DNA of 64,000 nt. It comes from Bog-159 sp963709155. Its GTDB lineage: Bacteria; Acidobacteriota; Terriglobia; Bryobacterales; Bryobacteraceae. The stretch covers positions 124,001 to 188,000 of the forward strand of contig CAVPVD010000009.1 of assembly GCA_963709155.1 (NCBI GenBank). The letters run 5' to 3'. Each line of letters begins with the position of its first letter. Within the stretch, counting starts at the first letter, position 1. Below, piece by piece: positions 26,542 to 35,712 of this stretch. The notes under the pieces were generated by a model. The model worked only from the letters and a program-made list of their open reading frames with translations. It was not told the origin of the DNA and searched no databases. The position numbers and the translations under genes are program-made.

Positions 26542-26624
26542 GCTTGATAGGAGGATAGGGCAACGCAGGGATGCGACCCGAGCGCCGATTCAAGCCCGGA
26601 GTGGATGGCGGCCTTCGGGCCGCC
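26542..26624 (+). ncRNA. Structured RNA candidate carried by the IS, copy 1
   Basis: P1 is GCUUGA (26542-26547) pairing UCAAGC (26590-26595). Inside lie GGAGGAUA, P2 GGG (26558-26560) pairing CCC (26577-26579), CAA, hairpin CGCA-GGGA-UGCG (26564-26575) and the conserved GAGCGCCGA. A strong GGCGGCC-UUCG-GGCCGCC hairpin follows at 26607-26624. The core matches the copy at 19349-19398 with compensatory changes. It lies right after a promoter. The family was not recognised; Rfam families such as Acido-Lenti-1, Acido-1 and GEMM should be compared. Confidence 0.6.
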
Positions 26625-29240
26625 TCTTGGTTACCCCGCCGCACCATCTAAGCGACGGCCAAAATTTGTCCAACCTTTGGGGTCCACCTCAGAAGCCCGC
26701 CATGGCGCACTTCGGGCGATGGATGGAATCGAACAACGCAAAGAGGAATGTCGCGATGCCAGAAGAGTCGATACCATCTCCAACTTGGCACAGGACCTAC
26801 GTTACGCCTGGCGCGCGCTCCGCCGGAATCCTACTTTCACCGCCGTTGCTGTCCTGACGCTGGCGCTCGGTATCGGCGCAAATACCGCGATATTCAGCGT
26901 GGTCGATGCCGCGCTTCTGCGGCCGTTGCCCTATCCGCGTCCGGCGCAACTCATTCTTCTTTTTGAACTATTCGGACATGTCCCGAACGTAGTTTCCTTC
27001 GCAAATTTCACCGACTGGGAACGGGAGAGTCACAGCTTCGTCAGCATGGCCGCCGGGCGACAAGCCTCCTTTAATCTCAGCGGCAATCCCGGCGGGACCG
27101 GGTCGTTTCAGCCAGAACGGATTCAGGGGGCTGTTTTTTCCTGGCAGCTATTCGAGACATTGGGCGTGCAGCCTGCCATCGGGCGAGCCTTCGCCCCGCG
27201 CGACGATCGCCTCGGTGCTCCTCGCGTCGCCATCATCAGCTACGGACTTTGGCAGCGGCGCTTTGGTGGATCGAACGACATCCTGCAGCGCCGGATCCAC
27301 CTGGATGGTATGGACTGCGCCATCATCGGCGTCATGCCTCGGGGCTTTGGGTATCCTACGCGCGCAAGCGATGTCTGGGTTCCCATCGTCCCGCTCTTTG
27401 GCCCGGACCTGGAGACCAACCGCGCCTGGCACCACCTTTACGTTGTCGCTCGCAGGCGGGATGGCGTCACCATCGGACAGGCCGCGGCTGAGGTGAACGG
27501 AATTCAACAGCGGCTGTTCGCCGCGAATCCCGGCGAATTACTGGGGAAGGGCGCGACGGCCTTGCCTTTGCGCGACGTCACCACGCGCCAGAGCCGCACC
27601 TCGCTGCTGGTATTGCTGGGCGCCGTCGGTTGTCTGCTGCTGATTGCCTGTGTCAACATCTCGAATCTGCTGCTGGCGCGCGGATCGCAGCGGTCGCGAG
27701 AATTCTCGACCCGGATCTCGCTCGGTGCGAGTCCCTCGCGGCTGTTGCAGCAACTGCTCACTGAGAATCTTCTCCTGGCGCTTATCGGCGCCATCGCCGG
27801 GCTGGTCCTCGCCTATGGGCTCACCGGTGCGCTCGGGGCGCATTCCCCTGGCATGATCGACGCATTGATCAACGCCGACGACATCGACACCAGCGCCCCG
27901 GTTCAAATCGATGGCCTGGTCCTGGCTTTCACGGCGGCCTTGTCTCTGCTTGCCGGGATCGGCGCCGGACTTCTCCCGGCGCGGCGCTTGACCCGCAGCG
28001 ATCCTAGCGCAGGGTTAAAAGATGGCGGCCGCACGGGTACGGCGGGGCCTGCCCAGCAGCGCCTCCGCACAGGACTCATCAGTGCCGAGGTGGCCCTGTC
28101 GCTCATGCTGCTGATCGCCGCGGGCCTGATGATCCGCAGTTTCGCAGCGCTGCAGAATGTCCACCCGGGCGTACGCGTCGCCAGTCTTCTTACAGCCGGA
28201 GTTTCTTTGCCCGACAGCCGTTACGCATCGCGCGCATCTGTAGCGCGCTTCGAGCACATTCTTGTGGAACGGTTGCGGGCGCTGCCCGGCGTGCGCGGCG
28301 TGGGTCTGGTGAACTGTCTTCCAGTGGACGGCTACTGCGGCGACAACGGCTTTAGTATCGAGGGCCGTCCGCTTCCGCGCGGGCAATTCAATATGGCTCT
28401 GGAGCGCTCCGCATCGCCGGACTATTTCCAGGTCGCGGGTATTCCGCTGCTCGCGGGGCGCACATTCACCGAGCGCGACGGGCGGGGTTATGACGACCAG
28501 CATCCCCAGCAAAGCGCCGTGATCGTCAGCGAGTCCATGGCGAAGAAATACTGGCCCGGCGAGAACGCTCTCGGCCGGAGGATCTTTTTCGGTGATGCGA
28601 GCTCACCCCGGTACGAAGTGATCGGTATCGTGGGCGACGCATTGATCTGGACGGCCGCCCGCAACCGACCATGTACCGGCCGGCGTTTGAAGGGGGAAAC
28701 TCGGCCTTCTTTGCGGTACTCGAGGTTGCGGGCGATGCATCGGCCCTCGGTTCGACGGTGCGTCGCGCCATCGGTGGCATCGATCCGGATATTCCGGCAT
28801 ATAAGATTCGCACCATGACGGAGGTGGTGGGGAACTCGGCCGCGCATCAAGCCTTTACCACGCTGCTGTTGGGCAGCTTTGCGGCGCTGGCGCTGCTGCT
28901 CTCGGCGGTTGGCTTGTATGGTGTGCTCTCCTATTTGATCGCCCGGCGTACAGCGGAGATGGGGATCAGGATAGCGCTGGGTGCGAGTCGCAGCGAGGTG
29001 TGCCGACTGGTTTTGGTCCAGGGACTTCGCCCCACGTGCGTCGGTCTGATGGCTGGCTTAGCCGGCGCCGCAGCGCTGATGCGAACCATGCAGAGCGTAC
29101 TGTTCGAGGTGACGGCAACCGACTGGATAACATTTGTATTGGCCCCTGTTCTCTTGATGCTCGTTGCCGTAATTGCATGCGTGGTGCCGGCCTGGCGTGC
29201 GGCCTGTGTTGACCCGGTACAAGCGCTGCGAAGCGAGTAG

Positions 29241-29527
29241 TTCGGCTGTGGAAGCTGGCACGCCTGGGGCTTACCCCGATCCAAATGCGCGCAGCCGCCC
29301 AGCGGGAAGGCGAACTCCAGACCCCGCCCGGCGCGCCGGTTTCCCCATAGCCGCAGTTTGGAGTTCTGCCTGTACTAAGCAGTTCCTCGCGGACACGACA
29401 CAGTGCCTCTACTCGCCGCATTCGCTGCGCGCGACCGCGGCCCCGCTGAGCGCAGGGGTCGATGCCGATGTGCATGACTCGATTGCCTCCTCCATGATAA
29501 TCCCCAGAAAGGCAACGGCCGGCAGCG
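29241..29527. other. Gap between two convergent permease genes
   Basis: The plus-strand ADOP1 remnant and the minus-strand ADOP2 gene end toward each other here. Overlapping frames exist on both strands, but none shows a family pattern. I see no clear bidirectional terminator. Confidence 0.35.
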
Positions 29528-32266
29528 TTAATCCAGGCGCAGGGCTTCGGTGGGGCTTACGTGGGAGGCTCGCCAGGCTGGGAGAAAGGCCGCGGTGAAG
29601 GCGCCGGCGGCGAGGATTGCGGTTGCGGCGGCGACGGTAGCGGGGTCGGTGGCGCTGACGCCGAACAATTGCGACTGGACCAGTTTGCCGAGCGCGGATA
29701 CGCAGGGCAGGGCGATGGCGATGCCGGCGGCGATCATGATGACGGCATCGCGCAGGACAAGGCGGATGGCAGAGCCGCGCGAGGCGCCGAGGGCGAGGCG
29801 GATGCCGATTTCGCGGGTGCGGCGCGTGACCACGAACGACATGACGCCGTAGATACCGATCAACGAGAGCAGGAGGGCGAGGGCGCCGAAGCTGCCGGAG
29901 AGAGCGGCGAGGAGGCGCTCGGTCGTAAGCGAACGATTCACCTGGTTATCGAGAGTGCGGAACCAAAGGATAGGCAGGCACGGGTCAGCCTGGCGGACGA
30001 TTTGGCGGATGGAGGGAATGGCCTGCTCGGGGGCGCCGCGGACCTTGACGTAGAAGGTGCCGCCGGCATCATCGCCCGCGAACATGGGGAAGAACGCTTG
30101 GGCGGAATCGTCACGGAGGCCGCGGTAGTCGAAGGCGGCGCAGACACCGATGATTTCAATATCGGCCTTGGCGTTGGGGCCGGAGCCTTGGCCGATGTAG
30201 GTGCCGATGGGATCGCGGCCGGCCAGATACTGCTTGACGAAAGTCTGATTCACGATGGCGGAGCGGCGGCCGGTTTCGCCGGGCGGGCGGGAGTCGCGGG
30301 CATCGAAATCGCGGCCGGCGAGAATGCGAACACCGAGGGTGGAGAAAAAGCCGGGAGTGACGGCGTTGAGATTGATGTTGTCGGTGAGGATCCGGCGATC
30401 GGTTTCGACGGTCATGGTGTTGTTCCAGCTTCCACCAGTGAGGAACGACCAGCGGGCGACGCCGGAATCGCGAGTGACCGGCAGGGCGTGGATCTCCCGA
30501 TGCAGGCGGCGGACGAGGCGCGCGGCGTCGGTGAGCGAATAGCCGTTCTGCACGGGCGAAATGGCGAAGGAGAGGACGCCGCTGGTTTCGAAGCCGGGTC
30601 CTTTGGCCAGCAGACCGGTGAGTGTGCGGACAAACAGCGCGGCGCCGATGACGAGAATCAGGGAGAAGGCGATTTGTAACGTGACGATCAATTTGCGCAG
30701 GCGGACACTGCCCGAACCGGTGGCAGCGCGTTCGCGAAGCGAGGTGACCAGACTGCCGGCGCCGGCGTGGAGGGCGGGAGCAAGGCCGCTCAAGAATCCG
30801 GCGGCGAGGCTGATTAAGACAGAGAAGGCGAGCAGGCGAAGGTCGAGGGTTCCGCGCAGAGCGTTGGCGGCGCCATCCTCGGGCAAGAAGGCGATGAGCG
30901 CGCGAATGGCGAGCGGAGCGACGGCCACGCCGAGGATGCCACCGGCCAGGGCGAGCAGAACGCTATCGGCGAGCAGTTGGCGGGTGATGCGTCCGCGGGA
31001 AGCGCCGAGAGCGAGGCGGGTGCCGATCTCGCGGCCGCGCGCGGAGCCACGGGCGAGGAAGAGTCCGGCGACGTTCAGACAGGCGAGGCAGAGCAGAAGA
31101 CCAGTGGCGGCGAACAGGAGCCACAAGGGCTGGGAAAGACTGCGACGCAAAGGCGAATGGCCCTGAGGCGCGGGGGTGAGTTCCAGAGTGGACGCGAAGT
31201 AGAGGCGGCGTTCCTCCGGCGTGATCATGGGGAAGGCAGGGCGATGCATGTTGTCCTGGAGCCATGCTTTGAACCACGGCAGGAGACCGGCTTCGGCGCG
31301 CGCGGGCTTGAGGCCGGGGCGGAGGCGGGCGAGAATCTGCAGCCAAAAAGTAGAGCTGCGGAGCAAGTCTTTGGCATCTTCGGCGCCGGGGAAGGCTTCC
31401 GCATACATGGATGTGGGAATCCAGAAGGCCGGGACCGCGCCGACATCCACACCGTGGAAGGCCGCGGCGGCGACGCCGACGACCGTCATGGGGTGTTGGT
31501 TGATGAGAAGTTTGCGTCCGACGATGTCGGGCGCGCCGCCAAATTCGGTCTGCCAGAAAGCGTAAGAGAGGACTACGACGGGACCGGCGCCCGGCGCGGC
31601 ATCATCCGCCGCTTCGATCACGCGGCCTAGAGCGGGGCCGATGCCGAGGACCGAGAAGTAGCTGCCCGAAACAATTTCGGCGGGAGTTGGTTTGGGATCG
31701 CCGCCGGCGGAGAGGTTGACCTGGATTTCGGCGCGGCAGAGGACACCGTCGAAGAAGCGGCGTTGCTGCTGGAGATCGCGGCACATGGGGTAAGACATCA
31801 AGTTCCAGGAACCGAATCCGCCGGAGGCTTGATCGCCTTTCCAATCGACGAGCACGAGGCGGGCGGGATCGCGGACGGGGAGCGAGTGCAGGATTACCTG
31901 GTCGACCAGCGAGTAGATGGCGGAGGTCGCGCCGATTCCGACGGCGAGCGAGAGCAGAGTGGCGGCAGTAAAGGCGGGGCTGCGCAGGAACGAGCGGGAG
32001 GCGTAGCGTAAATCCTGCAGCAAGTCCTGGATCCAGCGGGCGATCCAAATGGAGCGGGCGTCTTCCGATTCTTGTGTCATATTGCCAAACTTTCTGCGCG
32101 CCGCGAGACGCGCTTTCGGCTCGGGCACGCCTTCCGCGATCAACTCGGCGGCCATGGATTCGATGTGAAATTGCATCTCTTCCCAGAGCATGCGCTGCCT
32201 TTCACCGCGATGCAGCCAATAGCGCAGGCGCCTTCGAAAACGCTTCCACTTGGAGCCGGCTTGCAT
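29528..32266 (-). CDS. ADOP-type FtsX/MacB-like ABC permease, intact
   Basis: A 912-residue intact protein. The N-terminal cytoplasmic part MLWEEMQFHIESMAAELIAE is the ADOP signature. It is followed by a first membrane helix (FTAATLLSLAVGIGATSAIY), a MacB periplasmic domain, two FtsX blocks with ARGSARGREIGTRLALGASR and TRRTREIGIRLALGASRGSA, and a C-terminal helix ending RASHVSPTEALRLD. It abuts the PadR gene: that stop (TAA) is followed immediately by this ATG. It is the only one of three ADOP genes here without a lesion. The substrate and partner ATPase are unknown. Confidence 0.9.
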   Translation of the reverse strand: MQAGSKWKRFRRRLRYWLHRGERQRMLWEEMQFHIESMAAELIAEGVPEPKARLAARRKFGNMTQESEDARSIWIARWIQDLLQDLRYASRSFLRSPAFTAATLLSLAVGIGATSAIYSLVDQVILHSLPVRDPARLVLVDWKGDQASGGFGSWNLMSYPMCRDLQQQRRFFDGVLCRAEIQVNLSAGGDPKPTPAEIVSGSYFSVLGIGPALGRVIEAADDAAPGAGPVVVLSYAFWQTEFGGAPDIVGRKLLINQHPMTVVGVAAAAFHGVDVGAVPAFWIPTSMYAEAFPGAEDAKDLLRSSTFWLQILARLRPGLKPARAEAGLLPWFKAWLQDNMHRPAFPMITPEERRLYFASTLELTPAPQGHSPLRRSLSQPLWLLFAATGLLLCLACLNVAGLFLARGSARGREIGTRLALGASRGRITRQLLADSVLLALAGGILGVAVAPLAIRALIAFLPEDGAANALRGTLDLRLLAFSVLISLAAGFLSGLAPALHAGAGSLVTSLRERAATGSGSVRLRKLIVTLQIAFSLILVIGAALFVRTLTGLLAKGPGFETSGVLSFAISPVQNGYSLTDAARLVRRLHREIHALPVTRDSGVARWSFLTGGSWNNTMTVETDRRILTDNINLNAVTPGFFSTLGVRILAGRDFDARDSRPPGETGRRSAIVNQTFVKQYLAGRDPIGTYIGQGSGPNAKADIEIIGVCAAFDYRGLRDDSAQAFFPMFAGDDAGGTFYVKVRGAPEQAIPSIRQIVRQADPCLPILWFRTLDNQVNRSLTTERLLAALSGSFGALALLLSLIGIYGVMSFVVTRRTREIGIRLALGASRGSAIRLVLRDAVIMIAAGIAIALPCVSALGKLVQSQLFGVSATDPATVAAATAILAAGAFTAAFLPAWRASHVSPTEALRLD

Positions 32267-32605
32267 TTAGGCGAACCCCATGATGCGGGCCACGGCACCG
32301 GTGACCTGGCGATAACGGGCCGACTCCGCGCCGAGGTGCTTGCGGCCGTCGGGCGTGAGCTTATAAAAACGAGCCCGCCGGTTGTTGGCGGACAGGCCCC
32401 ACTCGCCCTCGATCCAGCCGTTCAGTTCGAGGCGCTGGAGGGCAGGGTAGAGCGAGCCTTCTTCCACCCGCAGCAGATCGTCGGACAATTGCTGAATCAA
32501 CTGCGCGATGGCATAGCCATGCAAATGGCCGCGCACCAGGATCTGGAGCACGAGCATGTCGAGCGTACCGGGCAGGAGGTCGGCTTTTGGTTTCTCTGTT
32601 CCCAT
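32267..32605 (-). CDS. PadR-family transcriptional regulator
   Basis: Starts MGTEKPKADLLPGTLDMLVL. HGYAIAQLIQQLSDDLLRVE, EGSLYPALQRLELNGWIEGE and RRARFYKLTPDGRKHLGAE complete the PadR winged helix (112 residues). Its stop touches the start codon of the intact ADOP permease, so the two are translated together. TATAAT ends 10 nt before the ATG, which implies an almost leaderless transcript. It probably represses its own operon. A partial paralogue forms the N-terminus of the PadR-TPR fusion immediately upstream. Confidence 0.88.
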   Translation of the reverse strand: MGTEKPKADLLPGTLDMLVLQILVRGHLHGYAIAQLIQQLSDDLLRVEEGSLYPALQRLELNGWIEGEWGLSANNRRARFYKLTPDGRKHLGAESARYRQVTGAVARIMGFA

Positions 32606-32615
32606 AGGTATTCTG

Positions 32616-32621
32616 ATTATA
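32616..32621 (-). promoter_or_regulatory. -10 element of the PadR gene, 10 nt from the ATG
   Basis: On the minus strand TATAAT is followed by ten bases and ATGGGAAC. The same arrangement, TATACT-N10-ATGGGAAC, precedes the PadR-TPR fusion (33862-33867). The third PadR gene has TATAGA only 5 nt before its ATG (44917-44922). The spacing leaves little or no untranslated leader. Confidence 0.5.
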
Positions 32622-32633
32622 GAATCGCGGCGG

Positions 32634-33851
32634 TCATTCGAGGGCGGACGCGTCGACTGCAAGACCGGTGGGATTGGCCTGGCGGATCTGGCGGGCACGG
32701 GCGGCCCACTCGTGGGATTCGCGCGTACGGTGCAGCCGGCGAAGGCAGGCGGCTTGCCGATCGTACAAGGCGGCAAGGAGTGGGTGTTCGGGTCCTCCGT
32801 GTTTTTCGACCAGAGCCACGGCGCGGGTGTATAAGGGGAGCCCTTCGCCTGGGGCTACAACCCTTGCCATGTTGGCGAGCACCTGTGCCAGCAGAAGCGG
32901 TTCCGTATCGGGGGGCCAGCGATCGATGGCTTCGCGGAACAGCGTGGCAGCCTGTTCTTCTCGCTTGGTGCGTAGGGCTACCGCGCCCAGCCCATTCAAA
33001 GCGATGGCTGCTTCGGGAGAATTCGGCTGGCGGTCCTCCCAGGCTTTGCGCGACTGCTCGAAGAGGCGTTCGGCTTGCGCATACTGCTTCTGAGCCAATC
33101 GCACCGCGGCCAGGTTTTCCACGGCGCGAAGCACGGCTGGATCGGCCGGTGGATAGGTGCGTGCGCGAAGTTCGAGCGAGCGTTCGCGGAGGCGCGCGGC
33201 TTCAGCGAGGCGCCCGCGCGCCATCATCAGGCTTCCGAGGTTGTTCAGAGCGAAAACGAGATCGGGGTCGTCAGGGCCGAATTGGTTTTCGAGCATGCGC
33301 AGCGCCCGCCGGTAATGCTGTTCGGCTTCATCCAGGCGGCCGAGATCCTGCAAGACAGAGCCGAGGGAGTTCATGAGGGCTGCCTCGGCCCGGCCGGAGC
33401 GGCCGTCGCGGGCAGTGTAGAGGACCCGATAGGCTGCTTCAAATGCGCCGGTGTGGCGGAGTTGTTCCCCTTGGCGGATGGCGGAGCGGATGCGGTCCTC
33501 GCCCGATGCCTCGCTTCCGGCTGGCGCTTGCGCGGCGGCAAGCGAGAGGTGCGCCCACAGCCAAATCGCCAGGCACAAAGCGCGTGCTTCCCAGGACGCA
33601 ACGGGCGAGGCATCCGCGGGCCCGGTGAGGGCCAGCAGGCCGTCGCGCGTGAGCCGATAGAGACGGACACGGCGATTGTTCTCGGCGAGGCGCCACTCGC
33701 CTTCGATCCAGCCGTTCAGTTCGAGGCGCTGCAGAGCGGGGTAAAGCGGGCCTTGCTGGAGGCTCTTCGAAATTGCATAACCGTGCAAATCGCCGCGCGT
33801 TAAGACCTGGAGCACGAGCATGTCGAGCCCGGGCCGGTTGTTTGTTCCCAT
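32634..33851 (-). CDS. PadR winged helix - membrane segment - TPR fusion
   Basis: Residues 1-75 are a PadR domain (LDMLVLQVLTRGDLHGYAIS, GPLYPALQRLELNGWIEGEW, RRVRLYRLTRDGL) lacking about 11 residues found in its paralogue at 32267 (LSDDLLRVEEGS). Residues about 87-107 (ARALCLAIWLWAHLSLAAAQ) form a membrane anchor or signal. The rest (about 125-390) is tetratricopeptide repeats (AALMNSLGSVLQDLGRLDEA, VFALNNLGSLMMARGRLAEA). The frame is continuous. It could be a membrane-tethered regulator with an extracytoplasmic TPR sensor, or a deletion that fused a PadR gene to a secreted TPR gene. It has its own -10 box next to the ATG. Confidence 0.65.
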   Translation of the reverse strand: MGTNNRPGLDMLVLQVLTRGDLHGYAISKSLQQGPLYPALQRLELNGWIEGEWRLAENNRRVRLYRLTRDGLLALTGPADASPVASWEARALCLAIWLWAHLSLAAAQAPAGSEASGEDRIRSAIRQGEQLRHTGAFEAAYRVLYTARDGRSGRAEAALMNSLGSVLQDLGRLDEAEQHYRRALRMLENQFGPDDPDLVFALNNLGSLMMARGRLAEAARLRERSLELRARTYPPADPAVLRAVENLAAVRLAQKQYAQAERLFEQSRKAWEDRQPNSPEAAIALNGLGAVALRTKREEQAATLFREAIDRWPPDTEPLLLAQVLANMARVVAPGEGLPLYTRAVALVEKHGGPEHPLLAALYDRQAACLRRLHRTRESHEWAARARQIRQANPTGLAVDASALE

Positions 33852-33901
33852 AGGCGCTCTGAGTATAAGACGCGAGAGTTTCCGCGCGGTTAGTCCGGTT
33901 T

Positions 33902-34120
33902 TTGCAATTCTTATTTGGCAGACTCCATCCGTGGAAAGCTTACTCGGGTTGGCTGCGCAGTTCTTGGAGGCCGGGCAAACCAGCGGATGCGCTGACGCCG
34001 TTGCGCGAAGCCGCGGCGCTGCAGCCGAGAAATCCGATCATTCAACACGATCTGGGTCTGGCGTGCCCGGAAGTGGGCCTTTTACCGGTAGGGCAGCGAC
34101 TCCCGCCGCGGTCACATTAA
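33902..34120 (+). pseudogene. TPR protein fragment
   Basis: KPADALTPLREAAALQPRNP followed by IIQHDLGLAC is a single TPR of the type seen in outer-membrane or enzyme-linked TPR proteins. The frame has no start and falls apart on both sides. It is gene debris. Confidence 0.45.
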
Positions 34121-34300
34121 TGCGCACCAAACCCGCTCCGGCATAGGCTGCGCGGGATGAGCAGGTTGATCTGGTCGGTACCGAGATACGCACCTTGCAG
34201 ACGCGGGGTGTGGAGGTCGGCTCCCGCCGGGTCGCGGCGACGGACGGCGCGCCAACTCGGGTCCACTCTAGCGCTGCCTTCCGCGACAGGGTATCGCACG
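34097..34300 (-). pseudogene. Fragment of a TIGR03437-type Solibacter C-terminal domain
   Basis: One frame gives LGTDQINLLIPRSL and another AGAGLVRINVTAAGVAALPV; together they match the end of the TIGR03437 Ig-like domain (compare VSPTQINAQAP in the gene at 8546). A frameshift lies between them and both ends are lost. The stretch 34301-34639 shows nothing else that I can assign. Confidence 0.5.
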
Positions 34301-34639
34301 GGTCTGCCCAGGGTGCCTCTTCGAGATATATACTGGTGTAACCTTGGTTGCGGCGTGAAAGTTGACCATCTAAAATCACATGGGCTTCTTTTTTCGTAAG
34401 AGCTTAGGATTCGGGCCGATTCGGCTTAACTTGTCTAAGTCCGGTGTTGGAGCTTCCATCGGCGTCAAGGGCGCTCGCGTCACCCTTACACCACAGGGCA
34501 CCACCTACGTTACGGTTGGCAGCCAAGCCCCCGTTGAAACCTGCTGAAAACCGTATCGAAAGCGTGAGCCAAGCGTCAAACCGCATCGATAACCGTCCGT
34601 AGAAACGTTTAACCGTTGAAAAAACTTTCAGAACTGAGT

Positions 34640-34796
34640 ATGTTTGAAAGCATGGACGGCTTTTTTTCGACCGGGCAAGCTGCCCGTGAGTTGGCCGTTA
34701 GCCAAAGCCGGGGTGCGTGCCCTGTGCGAAAGCGGCGCGGTGGAAGCCGAGCGCACACCCGGAGGTCAGTTTCGAATTGCCGCCGATGATGTGTAA
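34640..34796 (+). pseudogene. Small MerR/excisionase-type HTH protein, frameshifted
   Basis: ATG 34640 gives MFESMDGFFSTGQAARELAV, then SQSR. After the G4 run at 34710-34713 the other frame gives VRALCESGAVEAERTPGGQF, then RIAADDV and a stop at 34794. Removing one G yields a complete HTH_17-like domain of about 51 residues. It ends 14 nt before the hydrolase gene, so it may have been its regulator. A break in a homopolymer could be a sequencing error. Confidence 0.55.
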
Positions 34797-34801
34797 GGAG
34801 G
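34795..34801 (+). promoter_or_regulatory. Strong Shine-Dalgarno for a TTG-started gene
   Basis: AAGGAGG precedes the TTG at 34811-34813 by 9 nt and decides the start of the hydrolase gene, whose frame has no ATG near the signal peptide. Confidence 0.6.
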
Positions 34802-35555
34802 AATACTAGATTGAGAAGGCGAATTGTGGGCACCTTCTGCGCATTGTGCATAAGCCATAGCTCAATCTTCGCAAGCTCCCAAACATCCCTATTCCAGTTC
34901 CGCCAAAAGCCTGGACCTTATCCGGTAGGTGTGAAGGTCGTCGATCAGTTCGATCGCTCACGCAGCCACTTTCCTAACGACCCGTCGCCCCAAACAGCAG
35001 GTGATGCGGCTCGGCCATTGCAAACCGTCATCTGGTATCCGTCGCTGAAAAGTCCAGGCAAACCGATGACCGTGGGCGACTATGTCCGGCTGGCCGACAC
35101 GGAGATTCACTTCAACGCTCCGGATGAAAAGGATAATCGGTGGCGGTCACTCTTGAAGACGTCCAAAGACATCCCGCTGTGGGCGGTGCAGGGTGCGCAG
35201 CTGACGAACGAGCGTTATCCGGTACTGATCTACGCTCCCAGCGATTCTTCTGTTTCGTGGGAGAATGCCGACTTATGTGAGTACCTTGCCAGTCAGGGCT
35301 ATGTCGTTCTTGCGAGCCCCTCGATGGGGGCGTCAACGCGCGACATGACGGACGACCTCGATGGAATCAATTCGCAAGCTCACGATATCTCGTTTCTTAT
35401 CACTTATGCTAAAACGCTTCCCAATACGGATGCATCCGAAGTCGCAGTGGTGAGCTGGATGAGGTGGACCCCAAAGGTTGGACAAATTTTGGCCGTCGCT
35501 TAGATGGTGCGGCGGGGTAACCAAGAGGCGGCCCGAAGGCCGCCATCCATTCCGG

Positions 35556-35609
35556 GCTTGAATCGGCGCTCGGGTCGCATCCCTGCGTTGCCCTATCCTC
35601 CTATCAAGC
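35556..35609 (-). ncRNA. Structured RNA candidate, IS copy 2
   Basis: Same sequence as 26542-26595, on the minus strand, with its promoter at 35616-35644. From here it would read back toward 34811, antisense to the first half of the disrupted hydrolase gene. Confidence 0.55.
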
Positions 35610-35712
35610 TCTCCAATTATAAGACAGGTTCGCAAAACGGGCAAAGGAAAAATTATCCATTCTGGCAGAAAAAGCGATAAATCCTGGGGGGCTTGGGGGG
35701 CAAAGCCCCCCA

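Larger units (their letters stand above)
25241..26691 (+). mobile_element. IS3-family element, copy 1 (1451 bp)
   Basis: Left end TGTAATGGACCCC and right end, inverted, TGAGGTGGACCCC: imperfect terminal repeats ending in TG/CA as in IS3-family elements. The target duplication is GAA (25238-25240 and 26692-26694). The element carries orfA, orfB, a hairpin, an outward promoter and the structured RNA candidate. It differs from the other copies by one base seen by eye (GGAGTGG rather than GGAATGG near 26600), so the copies spread recently. Confidence 0.95.
25088..29240 (+). pseudogene. ADOP-type FtsX/MacB-like ABC permease, broken by IS copy 1 and a frameshift
   Basis: Before the IS the frame gives MRLEHWWYTIPLRLRSLFRR and LKEELRFHLEQQVVREIAAG ending KTPEE. 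After it, ARHGALRAMDGIEQRKEECR continues in the same frame once the IS and one GAA are removed. MacB-type periplasmic and FtsX domains follow (NPTFTAVAVLTLALGIGANT and later SNLLLARGSQRSREFSTRIS). Near 28645 the frame is lost and resumes as DGRPQPTMYRPAFEGG, ending VDPVQALRSE. The intact protein would be about 890 residues. Such permeases are thought to work in export or lipoprotein-type transport with a separate ATPase, which is not seen here. Confidence 0.85.

Noticed and set aside
25622..26857. 411-residue frame overlapping OrfB of the IS (also on the other copies), rich in R, P and A
   Set aside because: It is the GC-rich shadow of OrfB in another frame. The OrfB frame has the full DDE motifs, and this one has no family pattern.
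29241..29527. A minus-strand frame starting near 29475 as a gene
   Set aside because: No family pattern, composition like antisense GC-rich frames, and it lies between two converging genes.
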